64,000 nt of DNA from Mycocentrospora acerina (lineage: Eukaryota; Ascomycota; Dothideomycetes; Pleosporales). Within the stretch, counting starts at the first letter, position 1. Each line of letters opens with the position of its first letter. Below the pieces are notes generated by a model. That model was not told the origin of the DNA. It did no database searches and saw only the letters and a list, made by a program, of their open reading frames with translations. The translations under genes and the position numbers were made by a program. Positions 43,249 to 54,786 of the stretch are shown here, piece after piece. The stretch spans positions 496,001 to 560,000 of the forward strand of contig JAKUHH010000389.1 in assembly GCA_022701365.1 (NCBI GenBank), given 5' to 3'.

Positions 43249-45191
43249 TTAGGATCTTCGAGACAATGCCATACGCTCGAATGGGCTTCGAGAAAGCACA
43301 GGAGAAAGGTTGGTGGGTGACGCGTATGATGTGTCGGTTTTCAGACTTCTGAGCGTGTCAGTTGACTTCTTCTCAATCCCCAGGATGCTGAGTCCTTTCG
43401 AGTTTCCTCTCCCTCCATCCATTACTCGGTTCACCTCGCCCTCTGCCCCATGCGCGAGTAGTAATTCTATCATCATACCCCTCTCTTTTCCTTCAAGTTT
43501 CGTGTTCGTAAGCGCTATTTGCAAGGGTGTGTCTCCATCATCTGTTTCGTGGTTTACATCCGCTCCCATGTCTGCGAGGAACTTCGCCACTTCGTAGGCT
43601 CCTGGCGTTTTGACAGCAATATGAAGAGGGGTCTCTCCCATACCATTTGTCGCATCGATCGAATGGCCTATAGATGCGAGGTATCGTATCGTATCTATTT
43701 GTCTTCCTAAGACGGCGGCATGCATTACTGAATGGTATTGGTTAGGCCCCGATGTTGTACGATTTATATCGGCCCCGTATTCCACAAGAGTTTTCAAAAT
43801 GTCCTTTGACATTTCATGGGCCGCTCGGATAAAAAAATAGCCAAATTCTGCATGCACCACCATCGGGTTTGCACCTTCACGCAATATCCGTTCGACCTCC
43901 AGCGGCGTTACTTCTGAAGGAACATTGGCAAGTATTCGATCCACGCCAACCCTCTGATCAACATCAAGATTCTTTCTATTTCCTTTCGTTATAGCAATTT
44001 TATCTGATGTTATGTTTCTGTGGAATATTGACACATCAGAGCTGGTATTTGTAGGCGAGTATATAGACGGCCGTACTGGTTTTCCTTTCGCAATGCTACT
44101 GTTATGTGTAGAAATATCAGAACACCAGCTGCGCGCCTTCCTGAGTCGCGGCTCAGGTGCGACCAGAGTTCGACCAGAGGAAATGTTATCATCTGTGTAG
44201 AAGGTCCCACAGGACGGGGCTAATCTACTATGAATCGATGTCCTTGCGTGCATCATGTCGTCTGTTACATGTATGACCATAGAGTGAGATGGAACGCCTG
44301 CTAGCCATGCACCTATACCGTTTTTCGAGGCAGGCGCCACCGGCCGATTCTCAGGCATTGGACTAGTTCTTCCACTACGGCGTGATTCACCCAAACTAGG
44401 TTCAAGTGAATCTGGTCGTGGTGTTGTTGTTCTTCTTTCCGAATGGGCTCCTGCTGCGATTCCTTCCCGGGAGACGGCTGTGATACAGGAGCGAAGGAGA
44501 CGCACAGCTTGGAGTAACGAGGAAAGTTTGTCTCTTGCGGTTTGGTTGACATTAATCTCTTCAATGTCTGTTCGTTTCAGCAGATCGTCGCTGGTATTAG
44601 CCAGACTAGTAATATAGCAATTGATGAGCGAGTCGACAGTATCAGTTTGACCAAAACTAATAACGTAAGCGACAATATTGCACAACTCGTGTGCACATGT
44701 TTGCAAGAACTATTACTCACAGAGCGAGATAGTCAAGGGAAAGTTCCAAAACCATCCTCGTAGCCTCAAGGTCCAGTCTTAAATTGATCATAGGCGTACT
44801 ACTTTTGAGCGATTGCCATTCATCACTTGGCGAGTTGCTGCATGATAGCTTCAGAAAAACTTTGTGAAGACGTTCGCCCGTATCGTCACAGGAATCCAGA
44901 ATCTTTGACGCAGCATCGATAAGAGAGGTTGGTAACCTCGATCCGAACGTCGAAAAATCGTCCTGCGCAATCCCTAGCCCGGTCCTGATGATAAGAAGAT
45001 CGTGGTTAATTTGATTGAGGTCGTGTCGAGCATCGCGAGACCGCCGCGCAAAACTGCTGACGTCGGGTATGACCTGCAACACCAGAACATTAGCCCATGC
45101 GCAGACTGTTGACGGAATCGAAGGACCTTGCCTGAGCGATGGAAGTGCTCAGCGCAGCGCACCTTGCCGCTAAGGTACTGGACTGAGGCAT
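43249..45191 (-). CDS. Ankyrin-repeat protein with fungal STAND-type N-terminal helical domain
   Basis: Exons 45191-45132, 45073-44721 and 44656-43249 (minus) give 606 residues. The first intron is of the GC-AG type (CAG/GCAAGG donor), and its removal joins ALSTSIAQ to VIPDVSSFARRSRDARHDLN with phase 0 on both sides. Residues 1-180 are a helical domain of the kind found at the N-terminus of many fungal ankyrin/NLR-like proteins. The middle is Ser/Thr/Arg-rich and disordered. Ankyrin repeats occupy about 410-550 (SVMHAAVLGRQIDTIRYLAS, GETPLHIAVKTPGAYEVAKF and DGDTPLQIALTNTK are clear). No NACHT or other NTPase is present. The role is unknown; such proteins are often involved in protein-protein recognition. 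Confidence 0.82.
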
Positions 45192-47936
45192 GGTCGTGGC
45201 GACAATACCGCGGCAACACTGACTTGATTCACAAAGGAAATGGTTGGTATTATAAGATGCAGTGAAATGAAGACGAAAAACGCGACAGTCGGCAAAATGT
45301 CAAACGGGGGTGCGCAAGGAGATGCGACGGAGAAATCTAAACGTCGTGCTTGGTGCCTGTGAGGCTGAAAAGATGATCCGTCACTTCCTGAACACGGTGT
45401 CGAGCGCGCCGTTTTCCGTGTTCTTGGACCCACGACGACACGCACGCTTCGCGGCGCCGAAAGTTGTAATTGCAATCCTGTGAGAATACGACTGTTTACG
45501 CGCCCAACGTGAAATTGAGGACGCGCCTGTGTCGTGGGGACACGTGGGGACAACGGGGAGTTGCAGATGCTATTCGACAATGACCACGCCGTATGCAGGA
45601 GAAGACTCCAAGAAGTAACATATGGGCTGACTTTTACCCGTCCCAAAAGCCACCAACCGTTGAGATTATATTGGCCAATTTCAGTTAGTGGTGACGACTG
45701 GCTTCAATTGTTATTGGCTCACTGAAATAACATTTTCAGGGGTTCCTAGGGTGCGGAAACAAATCCGACTGGGCATAGAGCACAAAAACACGGGAGTGCT
45801 GATACAAGGCCTGGTACCCATGGCTGAGATCACACAGTATCTCATTCTTTAGATCTGCTCCGTTGCTGGTAGGTCGACAATGTCAGGGAATATTGACATA
45901 GAATTCCAGATGTATTCAGGATTGATGACTTGCCCTAGCAGCAAACATTTTTCGAAATTTTTGCGAATCGCTCAGCTCATTAGCAAGCAGTCTGCTTCGC
46001 ACTCATGTTTGAAGCGTGAGGGATGTACATATCCTAGTTCGTCCTTCTAACGTGTCATCCCATCGCCAATTATTCGCTTTTCGTGTTGGACGGTTGGATA
46101 GTTCTTTCAAGTTACGAAAAAAACTATACAAGTAAGCAGTTGTACACAAGATGGAATGAAGCAAGGGATCGCATGGGACCTTCAGTCTCAAGCCTTCATC
46201 TTCGGTTTTCTTCGCTTCCGCATGACGAATGAAAGCTTCTTTTAGTACCCAGAACACATTGACGGTAATTGCCAGAATCCCCGAGCGTTGTAAAAATAAC
46301 ATGATGCCCCATTGATTTGGATTTAGCCAAGTGATACACATTAAACGGACGGAGACTTGAAGGAAAGGGTAACAGATGACGATAGTAATGAAAAAATATC
46401 ATAATAAGTTTGCATCAAAGTTGTATCTGGCGGTGGCAAGAACGAGTTGAAGGAGCTAGCATGGACAAGCCGTGCGCGCATGGTAATGTTTTCTCAGGGT
46501 TTCACGCCTTTGGTGTTCCGTTATAACATTTGTACGTTGCGAGTCCTTCGTGATCGTGAGGAATCAACGGATAAGCTTCGATGCCAGCTGTGGGAAAATT
46601 CGTTGGAGAGGACCAGACATGTCACTAGGTTGAGGCCGGTCTGTATAGAGTGATTGTAGTGGTGGAAAGAAGTACCAAACGTAGACCGCTGTTGACTCTC
46701 GATAAGATTACTGCGTTGCTGCGACATGACCTCGCGGTGTCTGGTTGTTTCGACTTCTCGAAAAGTGGGCTAATGGTTGGGCTCTTCACTCAGCCATCTG
46801 TGCTGCTGTGATAGAGTGTGCGCGCAACGCAGAAGTGTGCAGTGAAGATGCCGGTCCAAGGCCGTAGGCAATGGAGAAGAGATGGCGGTGAGGTGAGGTG
46901 CGTTAATAGGAAGGAAAGAGCGGTAACCACTATGCTAGTTAGCGTTAGGTTTGCTTTATGCCAAAGAAAGAGAAAGGTTAAACGTCATCGTGCCATTAAG
47001 TTCACCTGCACCCTTCTTGCATCACACCCATCTACTTACCTTATCTTTTTGGTTTTGTTCCGTACTTACACTCTGGATATTAGTTGAGACCAAGTCAAGC
47101 ATAGATAAAACCGCAGTTGGACCTTTGACAAGGATTTCGCAAAAAGAAAAAGAGGCTATACGACGTTATGCAGTGTTCTGCCGCAAGAAACTGTCATCAC
47201 GATAAGATAGGATTTGTAAAGAGAAACCACTGCAGAGGAAACGCACTTTCTAACCTTTACATCATGTGTCGCAATGAGGAAGGTGTAGCGCGCAGAACCC
47301 TCCTGCATTTCCCATCAAATTTGCCGCGGCAACTGTACTGGCAGGGCTTTCAGGTTGACTTGTGTTGTCCCCGCTCGGGTCTGGTTAAAAGGTGGCAGGA
47401 GGACATTCAAGGGTGTCTTCATGAGAACTGCCTAAACTCTTGCGAAAAGGAGAGCTTCAGGCGTAATAACCACAACTACCAGGCAAGCTCAAGTACTTCA
47501 AACCCACAGACCTTGTTTTTCCTAGCTTGCAGTCTTGACTAGCTGATGACCATGGTGCCATCCTACATCACAACTACGTTCACGTTTTCAGCGTAGTCTG
47601 CACAAAGCTCACCAGCGCTGCAACGTTACCCCGCCCCACCGGCGGCACCTGCCAAACGCCGCACCTTTCTTCCACACCACACCTACTGTAACTGCGCTTT
47701 CCTCTTGATTCCCACACCATATTTTTGTGCACACGATTGCGTTGGTTGACCGCGTTGCAACAAGGCCGTATTTTGAATTCGTATGCCGGGATTGACAGCA
47801 TCAAAGCGACTTGTTTCCTTGCAAATTGGGACTGAAGCCTGTCAAGGTAAGCACGGCTGCTCTCTCCAATCTCGTATGATTTCCAAGGAAAATCCCACAA
47901 TCGGCAGTGATTGACGTTTCCATAGTGTTCGCCACA
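45192..47936. other. 2.7-kb intergenic region without supported genes
   Basis: This lies between the divergent ankyrin (-) and coiled-coil (+) genes. Frames at 45170-45646 (-), 46003-46341 (-), 46818-47087 (+) and 47168-47542 (+) were inspected; none shows a domain, a conserved motif or a convincing splice pattern. The 47168-47542 frame (124 codons) is the most protein-like but remains unsupported. Confidence 0.45.
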
Positions 47937-49246
47937 ATGTCCGAGTTCAATGAAGCGAAAACACTTTTGAATCCAGAGAATGTCCAAACATGGGCGCGTA
48001 CAAAGTTTCCTGAGGCCTTCACCGCCTTGCCGAAGGTTTCAAGAGTCACGTTTCTCGACATCGCAGAAACAAGCTACAACAGGTCCGTACAAAGATCTCT
48101 GGGGCGCTCGACACACAACAAGCTCCTTATAATAGGGGAATACGCTCCAGGCTCTGAAGATCCGGATTCTGGAGTTGGCGCTCATGTGCACTCAGATAAT
48201 GCCGAAGTAAGCTTCTATCGCATCGATGAACCTACTGGTGGTAAAATGGAGCTGCATCCCGTGAAATCGACAAGTACAGTCGCTTTTTTTGCTCCATTTT
48301 GTGATGTTGGAGACGACATGGGAGGCTCAAAGGCAATCTGTCGAGTGTCCGCCATCATACAATACTATTTCTTGGCCGCCGGGTTTGTCAACCACCTTGA
48401 GAGGCACAAACAAGCCCCAAGAATGTTTACAAAAAACTTTGAAGATGCCTGTCGTTGGATTCAGAACGGCGGAGAACGGCCAACGCCTGCCCCATCATCT
48501 TCGTCAAGGGCCACGACAGCACGAAGAGAAAGTGGGAGCAGCATCGAAACGATAGTCCGTGAAATTGGTAAGTCCTGTTCTTTGTACCTCTTACAAGACT
48601 ACTTCTTACACTTTATTCCAGCATCAACCCCTATGCCAGTCACTGTTACGGAAGTTAGGGCAAACGTGCCAGTCAAACGAGAACGTAAGGAAGATACGGC
48701 AGACGAATTACGTAAGTCTTGCAACTGTTTCCCTTCAAATCAAATTCTAACTGATCACTCTCAGCGAAACCAAAACGCCCCGCCCGTGCCAGAAATGTAA
48801 GTATCTACAAACAAGTGTTTCGAAATCTAGCAGCGATGACTGATCGTCCCACTCCAAAAAAGGCAATTGTATGCAGCCCCGCGCAGGTCATTCTCAGCAG
48901 TGTCGAAACTAGCGAAGTTGGCATCATTCAACTCAGAGAGGAGATAGCCTCGCTGATATCTGAAAAGGCAGATCTACACTCGCATCTCAAACACGAAGGA
49001 CATGCCTACCGTGGCCTCGAGCAGGAGCTGGAACAGGCACAGGAAGTGGCCGTTGAGGCTAAAGCCCGGCTGGCTGAGGCTGAGATCCTTGCCCGAGAAT
49101 ATCAGAAAGAAGCTAAAAAGTGGAAGTCAAAGGCAACACGAGCGGAGAAAGAAGCAGTGATTGCGAAAAGCGAGCTTGAGATGCTCCGGAATGGCCTGAC
49201 TAAGGACATTGGTGTTATTCTGAAGAGCTACGGATTGCAAGATTGA
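47937..49246 (+). CDS. Hypothetical protein with C-terminal coiled coil, probably lineage-specific
   Basis: Exons 47937-48567, 48622-48711 and 48765-49246 give 400 residues. The N-terminal 185 residues look folded (FLDIAETSYN, SLGRSTHNKLLIIGEYAPG, FCDVGDDMGGSKAICRVSAI, YYFLAAGFVNHLERH). A Ser/Thr/Arg linker follows, with lysine-rich PKPKRPARARN. The C-terminal 120 residues form a coiled coil (LREEIASLISEKADLHSHLK, EQELEQAQEVAVEAKARLAE) ending KSYGLQD. The start at 47937 has a good CACAATG context. A perfect GTAAGT lies at 48797 inside exon 3, but no acceptor downstream keeps the frame, so exon 3 is read through. The family is not recognised. Confidence 0.68.
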
Positions 49247-52200
49247 AAGCTGAATACGCAGCTTTTGACTCGTGATGGTTTCATCATCACTGCTCGAGCT
49301 CTTCGAGTTTTGAGAAACAAGAGCGATGATCACGACATTGATGGAGTGCCGTAACATACGGAGGGGGCAAGGCGTACCTCAGCAGCATGATACCACATGT
49401 TTCGCATATGATACCCTGACTGCATGTTTAACGAAGTTACGAATTACGTCCAAAATCAACCTTTTATTTTAGTTCTCTTGTGCCCAAGTTTTCTCATCTA
49501 ATGGTTGACGTGTCTACGTTATGGAATAATGCCACATTTGTGATGAATTGGATAGATTTAACCCAGACGATTAGTATATTATTGGCCAACCGAAGAGTAT
49601 ACCTCCTCTTTGGACCCTCTTTGGCTATGGAACCAACAGAACAGAAATGTTATCAGCAGAAAGAAATAATCTAACGAAACCATCATATCATCTACAAACA
49701 ATCGAGATGAATCAGTATCACGAGGCAAATCATATTTTTACGACGGATCAAATACTACTTTCAATCGGTATCACAATTATAGGATAATTCTTAAGCGTCA
49801 TTGACCTCCTCCTCCTCCCCCCCCCCCCTCTCCCAAAAAAAGTCTGGAAAATTCGATAGCATTGCTGAAATCGGGGATATTTTGACGGCTGTGCTATCCA
49901 ATATGTTGATTACAACTACTGTCAATGTGCAACGACCAGATCTCTAGAGACTAAGGCCGTCAAATTTCTGGTTTAGTACAGCCTTGCACACCTCATGTTC
50001 CAAAATACAATCAATATGTTGATTCAGGTACAAATACACGAATACAATCAGCATATTATTTCACTATAAGAAAGGCTAGAGATGAACAAAGTTCTCCACG
50101 AGCAGAAATCTGCGATTGGAAAGTTCAAGTGAAATTTGAGGCGAGTATCGTATGAATGACGATAAGAAGCTTTTTGTCGTGATGCTTGAAATATGTAGAG
50201 AAGTAACGAAACAGAAATCTGTAAAATCGTCTACTGATTAGCGTAACCAGTCCTTATGGTACTGTGACAGTTATTGTGAGTTGGAGAGTCCAACGTGAAT
50301 TGGATTTCAACTACGTGTTTCCTCAATTACAAAAGTGTATCGACAAAAGTATATGTAGATAAAGAGTGGCATAATATGAATTATGCTCATTCAGACCAGC
50401 TTTATAAACACCATCAACGAGATGAAGGAGATTCGGGGGCTCCGCGAATTCACGAGGCTTCCGGACTACGGATCACCAGGCCGTCCACACCAAATCTACT
50501 CATTTTACAATCGTAAAGAGAATGTAGTCTCTATGATCAAAAGCTGCTTTCTGCAGGCGAAATTTATATATTCCAAGGAAGAATAAGTATATTCTGGGTG
50601 AGAGACTACACTCTTGGCTTGATTCATGATTAGTATTGATAGAGCCTACCAACCTTAACTTAGAAGTCGGATAGTTGGGATAGGATCTCGGCACTTCTTC
50701 CCCACAATTCAGTACCCGTGCGGGGAAAGGCAGGCATGCCAATTTGAAGTTTAGCTTGAAGCCACTGCTTTGTTGACTCTGCTCTCTCAACCTGTAAATT
50801 TTGTTTGCCCGCTAGATATTGATCTATCAAAGCCTAGTACACAATCCACTTTCATGTGAGGTTGGTTGCATGGACAATCGTGCGTTGCCACCTCTGGGCG
50901 ACCAATGTTTCTGCTTGGTACAATGGCGCAAGACTTGGATATCATTCCGCATGAGACAATGGAGCTGAACGAGGCAAGTCTCAAGCCATGCCAAGGCGTG
51001 GCGCCTATTAAGCCCTTATCGCGCCCGATCTCGGAGCGTTACAAGCTGAACTTATAGACCCATAGCTGCCAGTTATGCCCTTTCAACCAGTTTCCAACTC
51101 AGCAGAAGTGCTGGTACGACTAGACGGTGCCACATACGAGAGACATCCTCTGCAATTAACCTTGACAGCGATGATCTCCGACGGGATTCGATGTAAATGC
51201 GGCTTGGAAACAGAAGAACCCAAAACGGGAAAAGAGCAGGATCAGAAGGAGCAGTTTGAGGGGAATCAAGGCACCGGAACGAGCAGACTTTGTGAATGGA
51301 ACACACACGATACCGACAGCTGGATTTAGTGGCATGCACGGGCGAGGACTCCATGTCTTCAACAAGGACCAAACGAACGCACATGCAGGGTGTGTAGCGT
51401 AAGAGATGGGTTGAGATTGTCATGGCATGGGTGGAAGAGAAAGACAAGAAAAAATAAATTTAGCGATAATGCACGAGGGACACAAGATGCAGGAACGGAA
51501 ACCTGCGCCGAGGAAAAGCAGAAGGTGATGGAAGGACAGTAGGCAAAGATGGACTAAGATGAAAGACAAGAGACTTTAGCCGATGCAAAGAATCTTAGAA
51601 GAATTCTGGAATTGATGTCGCGACATTGTCGCCATCTTGCGCAGTGGATGAGTGATGTGGGTTGCCTTGCATCCTCGAACGGCAAGACCCATCACTCAAG
51701 CACTACCGACGATTGCGACAGCCATTCTCATCTCGGAGCTGGTCATTGGATGCAAGGTGAACCCACCCTTATCAGCAGCGTCAGCATCTGGCCGCTATGC
51801 ACGCATGCTGTCGATTCGTGCGCTCAATATGACTACAAGCAGAGTGCTTTCATAGCTGGCATATATTAATTTACTCAGGCTGCTTACAGCAATTCCTGGG
51901 GTGAGAGGCATATTGTGGCGTTTGCTACTCATCCCTGGCTTCTGGCTGTGCCTTTGTTATTGATGCAGGAACGCACTGTCAGATTCTCCCCCGCAAACAC
52001 CAGAGCGCATCGCCAGTCTGCGGGGCCTTCAGGCGACATACGCTACCGGAGTCGGAATATCGATTTGTAAAAGAAAGATGATTCCATTAGGAACACGTGA
52101 CTGGAGCGTGTGCACCTGCCTTTCTCGGACGTCCGTTTCCCGCCACCTGCTCATCGACAGCCGGGGAGCGGCGCCACCACTCCGTATAAGTGAGGTTGCA

Positions 52201-52558
52201 ACGTCCCGCATTTGCCAAGGCGCTTATGCTTAGCCCACCAGATTGTGGGAAAGCACAAGGCCACCCCGGTCTGTCGATAGCCCACCGAGGCTGAAGTCAC
52301 TTTACAACCTCCGAAATGCTCACGACGCCAGACCGCAAAAGGCAGGAGAGATGGTGACATTTCTGTCATAGATGGGTTGCTCAGCGGTCAGGATCGCATG
52401 GAACCAGGCGGTAGCAACAATGCTAGCCAGGAAAATGAGTGCGACTTGCACCCCGCTGGCAGGACGTGCGGTACTACAAATAAGCTTGCTGCTGTTCCCA
52501 GTGCTTTCGTCCGACACCGACCCCATTCAACTAAGCTCTCACTAAGCTGGTCGCAATA
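49247..52558. other. 3.3-kb AT-rich intergenic region
   Basis: The largest gap in the window. It has a C run (about 49819-49829) followed by an A run, and AT-rich sequence to about 50650. Short related fragments such as CAATATGTTGATT recur at about 49899 and 50014. No open frame has coding features. It may contain decayed repeat sequence, but no transposon ends or reverse-transcriptase or transposase motifs are visible. Confidence 0.45.
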
Positions 52559-54786
52559 ATGGCAATGGCACGTTACTTGAAGATTGCTGCGGCATTTGCT
52601 GTCACGGGCGCCGTTGCTTTTACTCCCGAGTGCGTAGAACAGTTCCACGCGAAACTCGACAACTCGAATGCTAATACGGAGACAGGCAACTCTTGACCAA
52701 CCCGCGTCGCAGTGCGGCTGATCCTAGTCCTGATGGCTCAGTAGGATTACTCTCCGTCTCGGACTACTCTTTCGAAAAGGGCAAGGGTTCTACACAATGG
52801 CAACTGCTTGACCTGAAGACTGGCGAGTTCAAGAAGTCAGGCTTAAATGTCAGCGAGATCAACGAGATTCAATGGCTACCTGGCACCGATACAGGTATCA
52901 TTTACATCAACGGTACCAATGAGGAAACCCCCGGAGGAGTCTCCATCTGGATTGGTGACATCAAGGACCCGTCCGCCAGCAAGCTTGCTGCTTCACTGGA
53001 TGCTCCATACAACGGATTAAAGGTCGCCGCCACTGCTTCTGGAGACTTGCATTTCTTGGTCAACGCAAAGGCCTACCCCAATGGCACCGCAGTCAACCCT
53101 GAGACTGTTGTCGCAGCACGCCACACTGGCCGCCTCTACTCAGACATCTATACCCGCCACTGGGACACATGGCTAGACAACAACCGATACAATGTATTCG
53201 CAGGAGCACTGTCTGGCAACAACAGCTATGCTCTGGCTCATGGAAGTCTGCGCAACCTCAACCACGGGCTCAACTGGACCACTACCAGATCTGAGACACC
53301 TGTTCAGCCGTTCGGTGATTCTGGTGACTACGCCATTAGCCCTGATGGTACAAAGTACGCCTTCCTCTCCAAAGCCCCTCAATTGAACAAGGCGAACTAT
53401 ACTGCTAGCTACATCTACGTCGGTGCTCTCGGTAGCTCAGAGCTTCCATATGCTATCAATGGCCCCGGCTCTGAGGCTTTCGAGGCTGGACACCAGGGTG
53501 CGTCTGGACTACCCTCCTTCTCTCCTGACAGCTCCAAGCTTGCATTCGTTCAGCAGGACGAGGACTTTTACGAGTCGGACAGGTGGCAGCTGTACTCTGT
53601 CGATGTAAGCACCAAGGGCTCTAATATTACTACCGACAACTGGAAGGCACTCTCTGCTGGCTGGGACCGTTGGGTCCAGGGCCCGCTGACTTGGGCTGCT
53701 GATGGCAAGTCGATCTACGTCACCGCAGAAGACTGGGCTCGCGTGAAGCTCTTCAACATTCCTCTGTCCGCCGATGCGACCTTCAAGCCCACTAACCTGA
53801 CTGGCGACACCTCCATTTCGGCCTTCAATCTCCTCCGCGATGGCTCCATCTTTGTGACAGCTTCAGCCATCTGGACGCCCGTCGAGTACTATACTCTCAC
53901 CAACGGCACCAAGAAGACGCTCTTCTCTGCCAATCTTGTCGACAAGAACCTTGCTGGCCTCGGCCCACACACCGTGTCGGAGATCTACTTCAACGGCTCG
54001 GATCCCAAGCTCCACCAGCAGCTCCAGGCATATGTCGTGAAGCCTACCAACTTTAAGGAGAACCAAACCTACCCTCTTGCTTTCTTGATTCACGGTGGTC
54101 CCCAGGGTGCGTGGGGTAACTCGTGGTCCAACCGCTGGAACCCCCAGGTTTGGGCTGACCAGGGTTACGTTGTCGTAGCTCCCAACCCAACCGGTTCGAC
54201 TGGTTTCGGCCAGTACCTCACCGACGCGATTCAGGGTGAGTGGGGTAGCTACCCATATGAGGATCTGGTAAACGCATGGAATTATGTTGATGAGAACATT
54301 TCGTTCATCAATACCACAAACGGTATCGCTGCCGGTGCATCTTACGGTGGATACATGACCAACTGGATCCAGTCAAACGACCTGGGTGATAAGTTTAAGG
54401 CACTTGTTACACATGATGGTATTTCCAACACCGAGGGTGCCTGGTCGTCTGAGGAGTTGTGGTTCATCCGCCACGATTACAACGGCTCCATTTGGGATTC
54501 AGACGCGTACAAGAAGTGGAATCCCACAAACCACATTGCCAACTGGAGCACTCCCCAGTTTGTCATTCACAACACGCTCGATTACCGTCTTCCCGAGAGC
54601 GACGGTCTTGCGCTGTTCAACATCCTACAGGGACGCGGTATTCCATCGAGGTTCTTAAACTTCCCCAACGAGAACCACTGGGTGCTCAACCGCGAAAACA
54701 GCTTGTTCTGGCACAAGGAGATCTTCAATTGGATCAACCACTACTCCAAGGGTACTCCTTTGGACAGTGAGCCTTGGGGCAACTGA
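52559..54786 (+). CDS. dpp5: Secreted dipeptidyl-peptidase 5 (S9C family)
   Basis: Exons 52559-52629 and 52686-54786 give 723 residues, the usual length of fungal DppV. A signal peptide (MAMARYLKIAAAFAVTGAVA) is cut near residue 20. A seven-bladed beta-propeller region (about 30-440) precedes an alpha/beta-hydrolase domain with the catalytic triad S576 (GASYGGYM), D656 (HNTLDYRLPES) and H688 (NENHWV) and an oxyanion motif HGGPQG. Many N-x-S/T sequons fit secretion. The enzyme removes dipeptides from peptides outside the cell; orthologues in Aspergillus and dermatophytes are abundant secreted antigens. The intron is 56 nt with a GCTAAT branch region. The next gene downstream on the same strand is an oligopeptide transporter, a plausible functional partner. 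Confidence 0.96.

Noticed and set aside
47168..47542. 124-codon plus-strand frame in the 45-48 kb gap
   Set aside because: Composition is protein-like, but there is no known motif and no supporting exon; one isolated frame is not enough.
48797..48830. Fourth intron in the coiled-coil gene (GTAAGT donor at 48797)
   Set aside because: The possible acceptors are within 18-37 nt, too close for splicing, and none keeps the reading frame, whereas reading through stays open to the natural stop.
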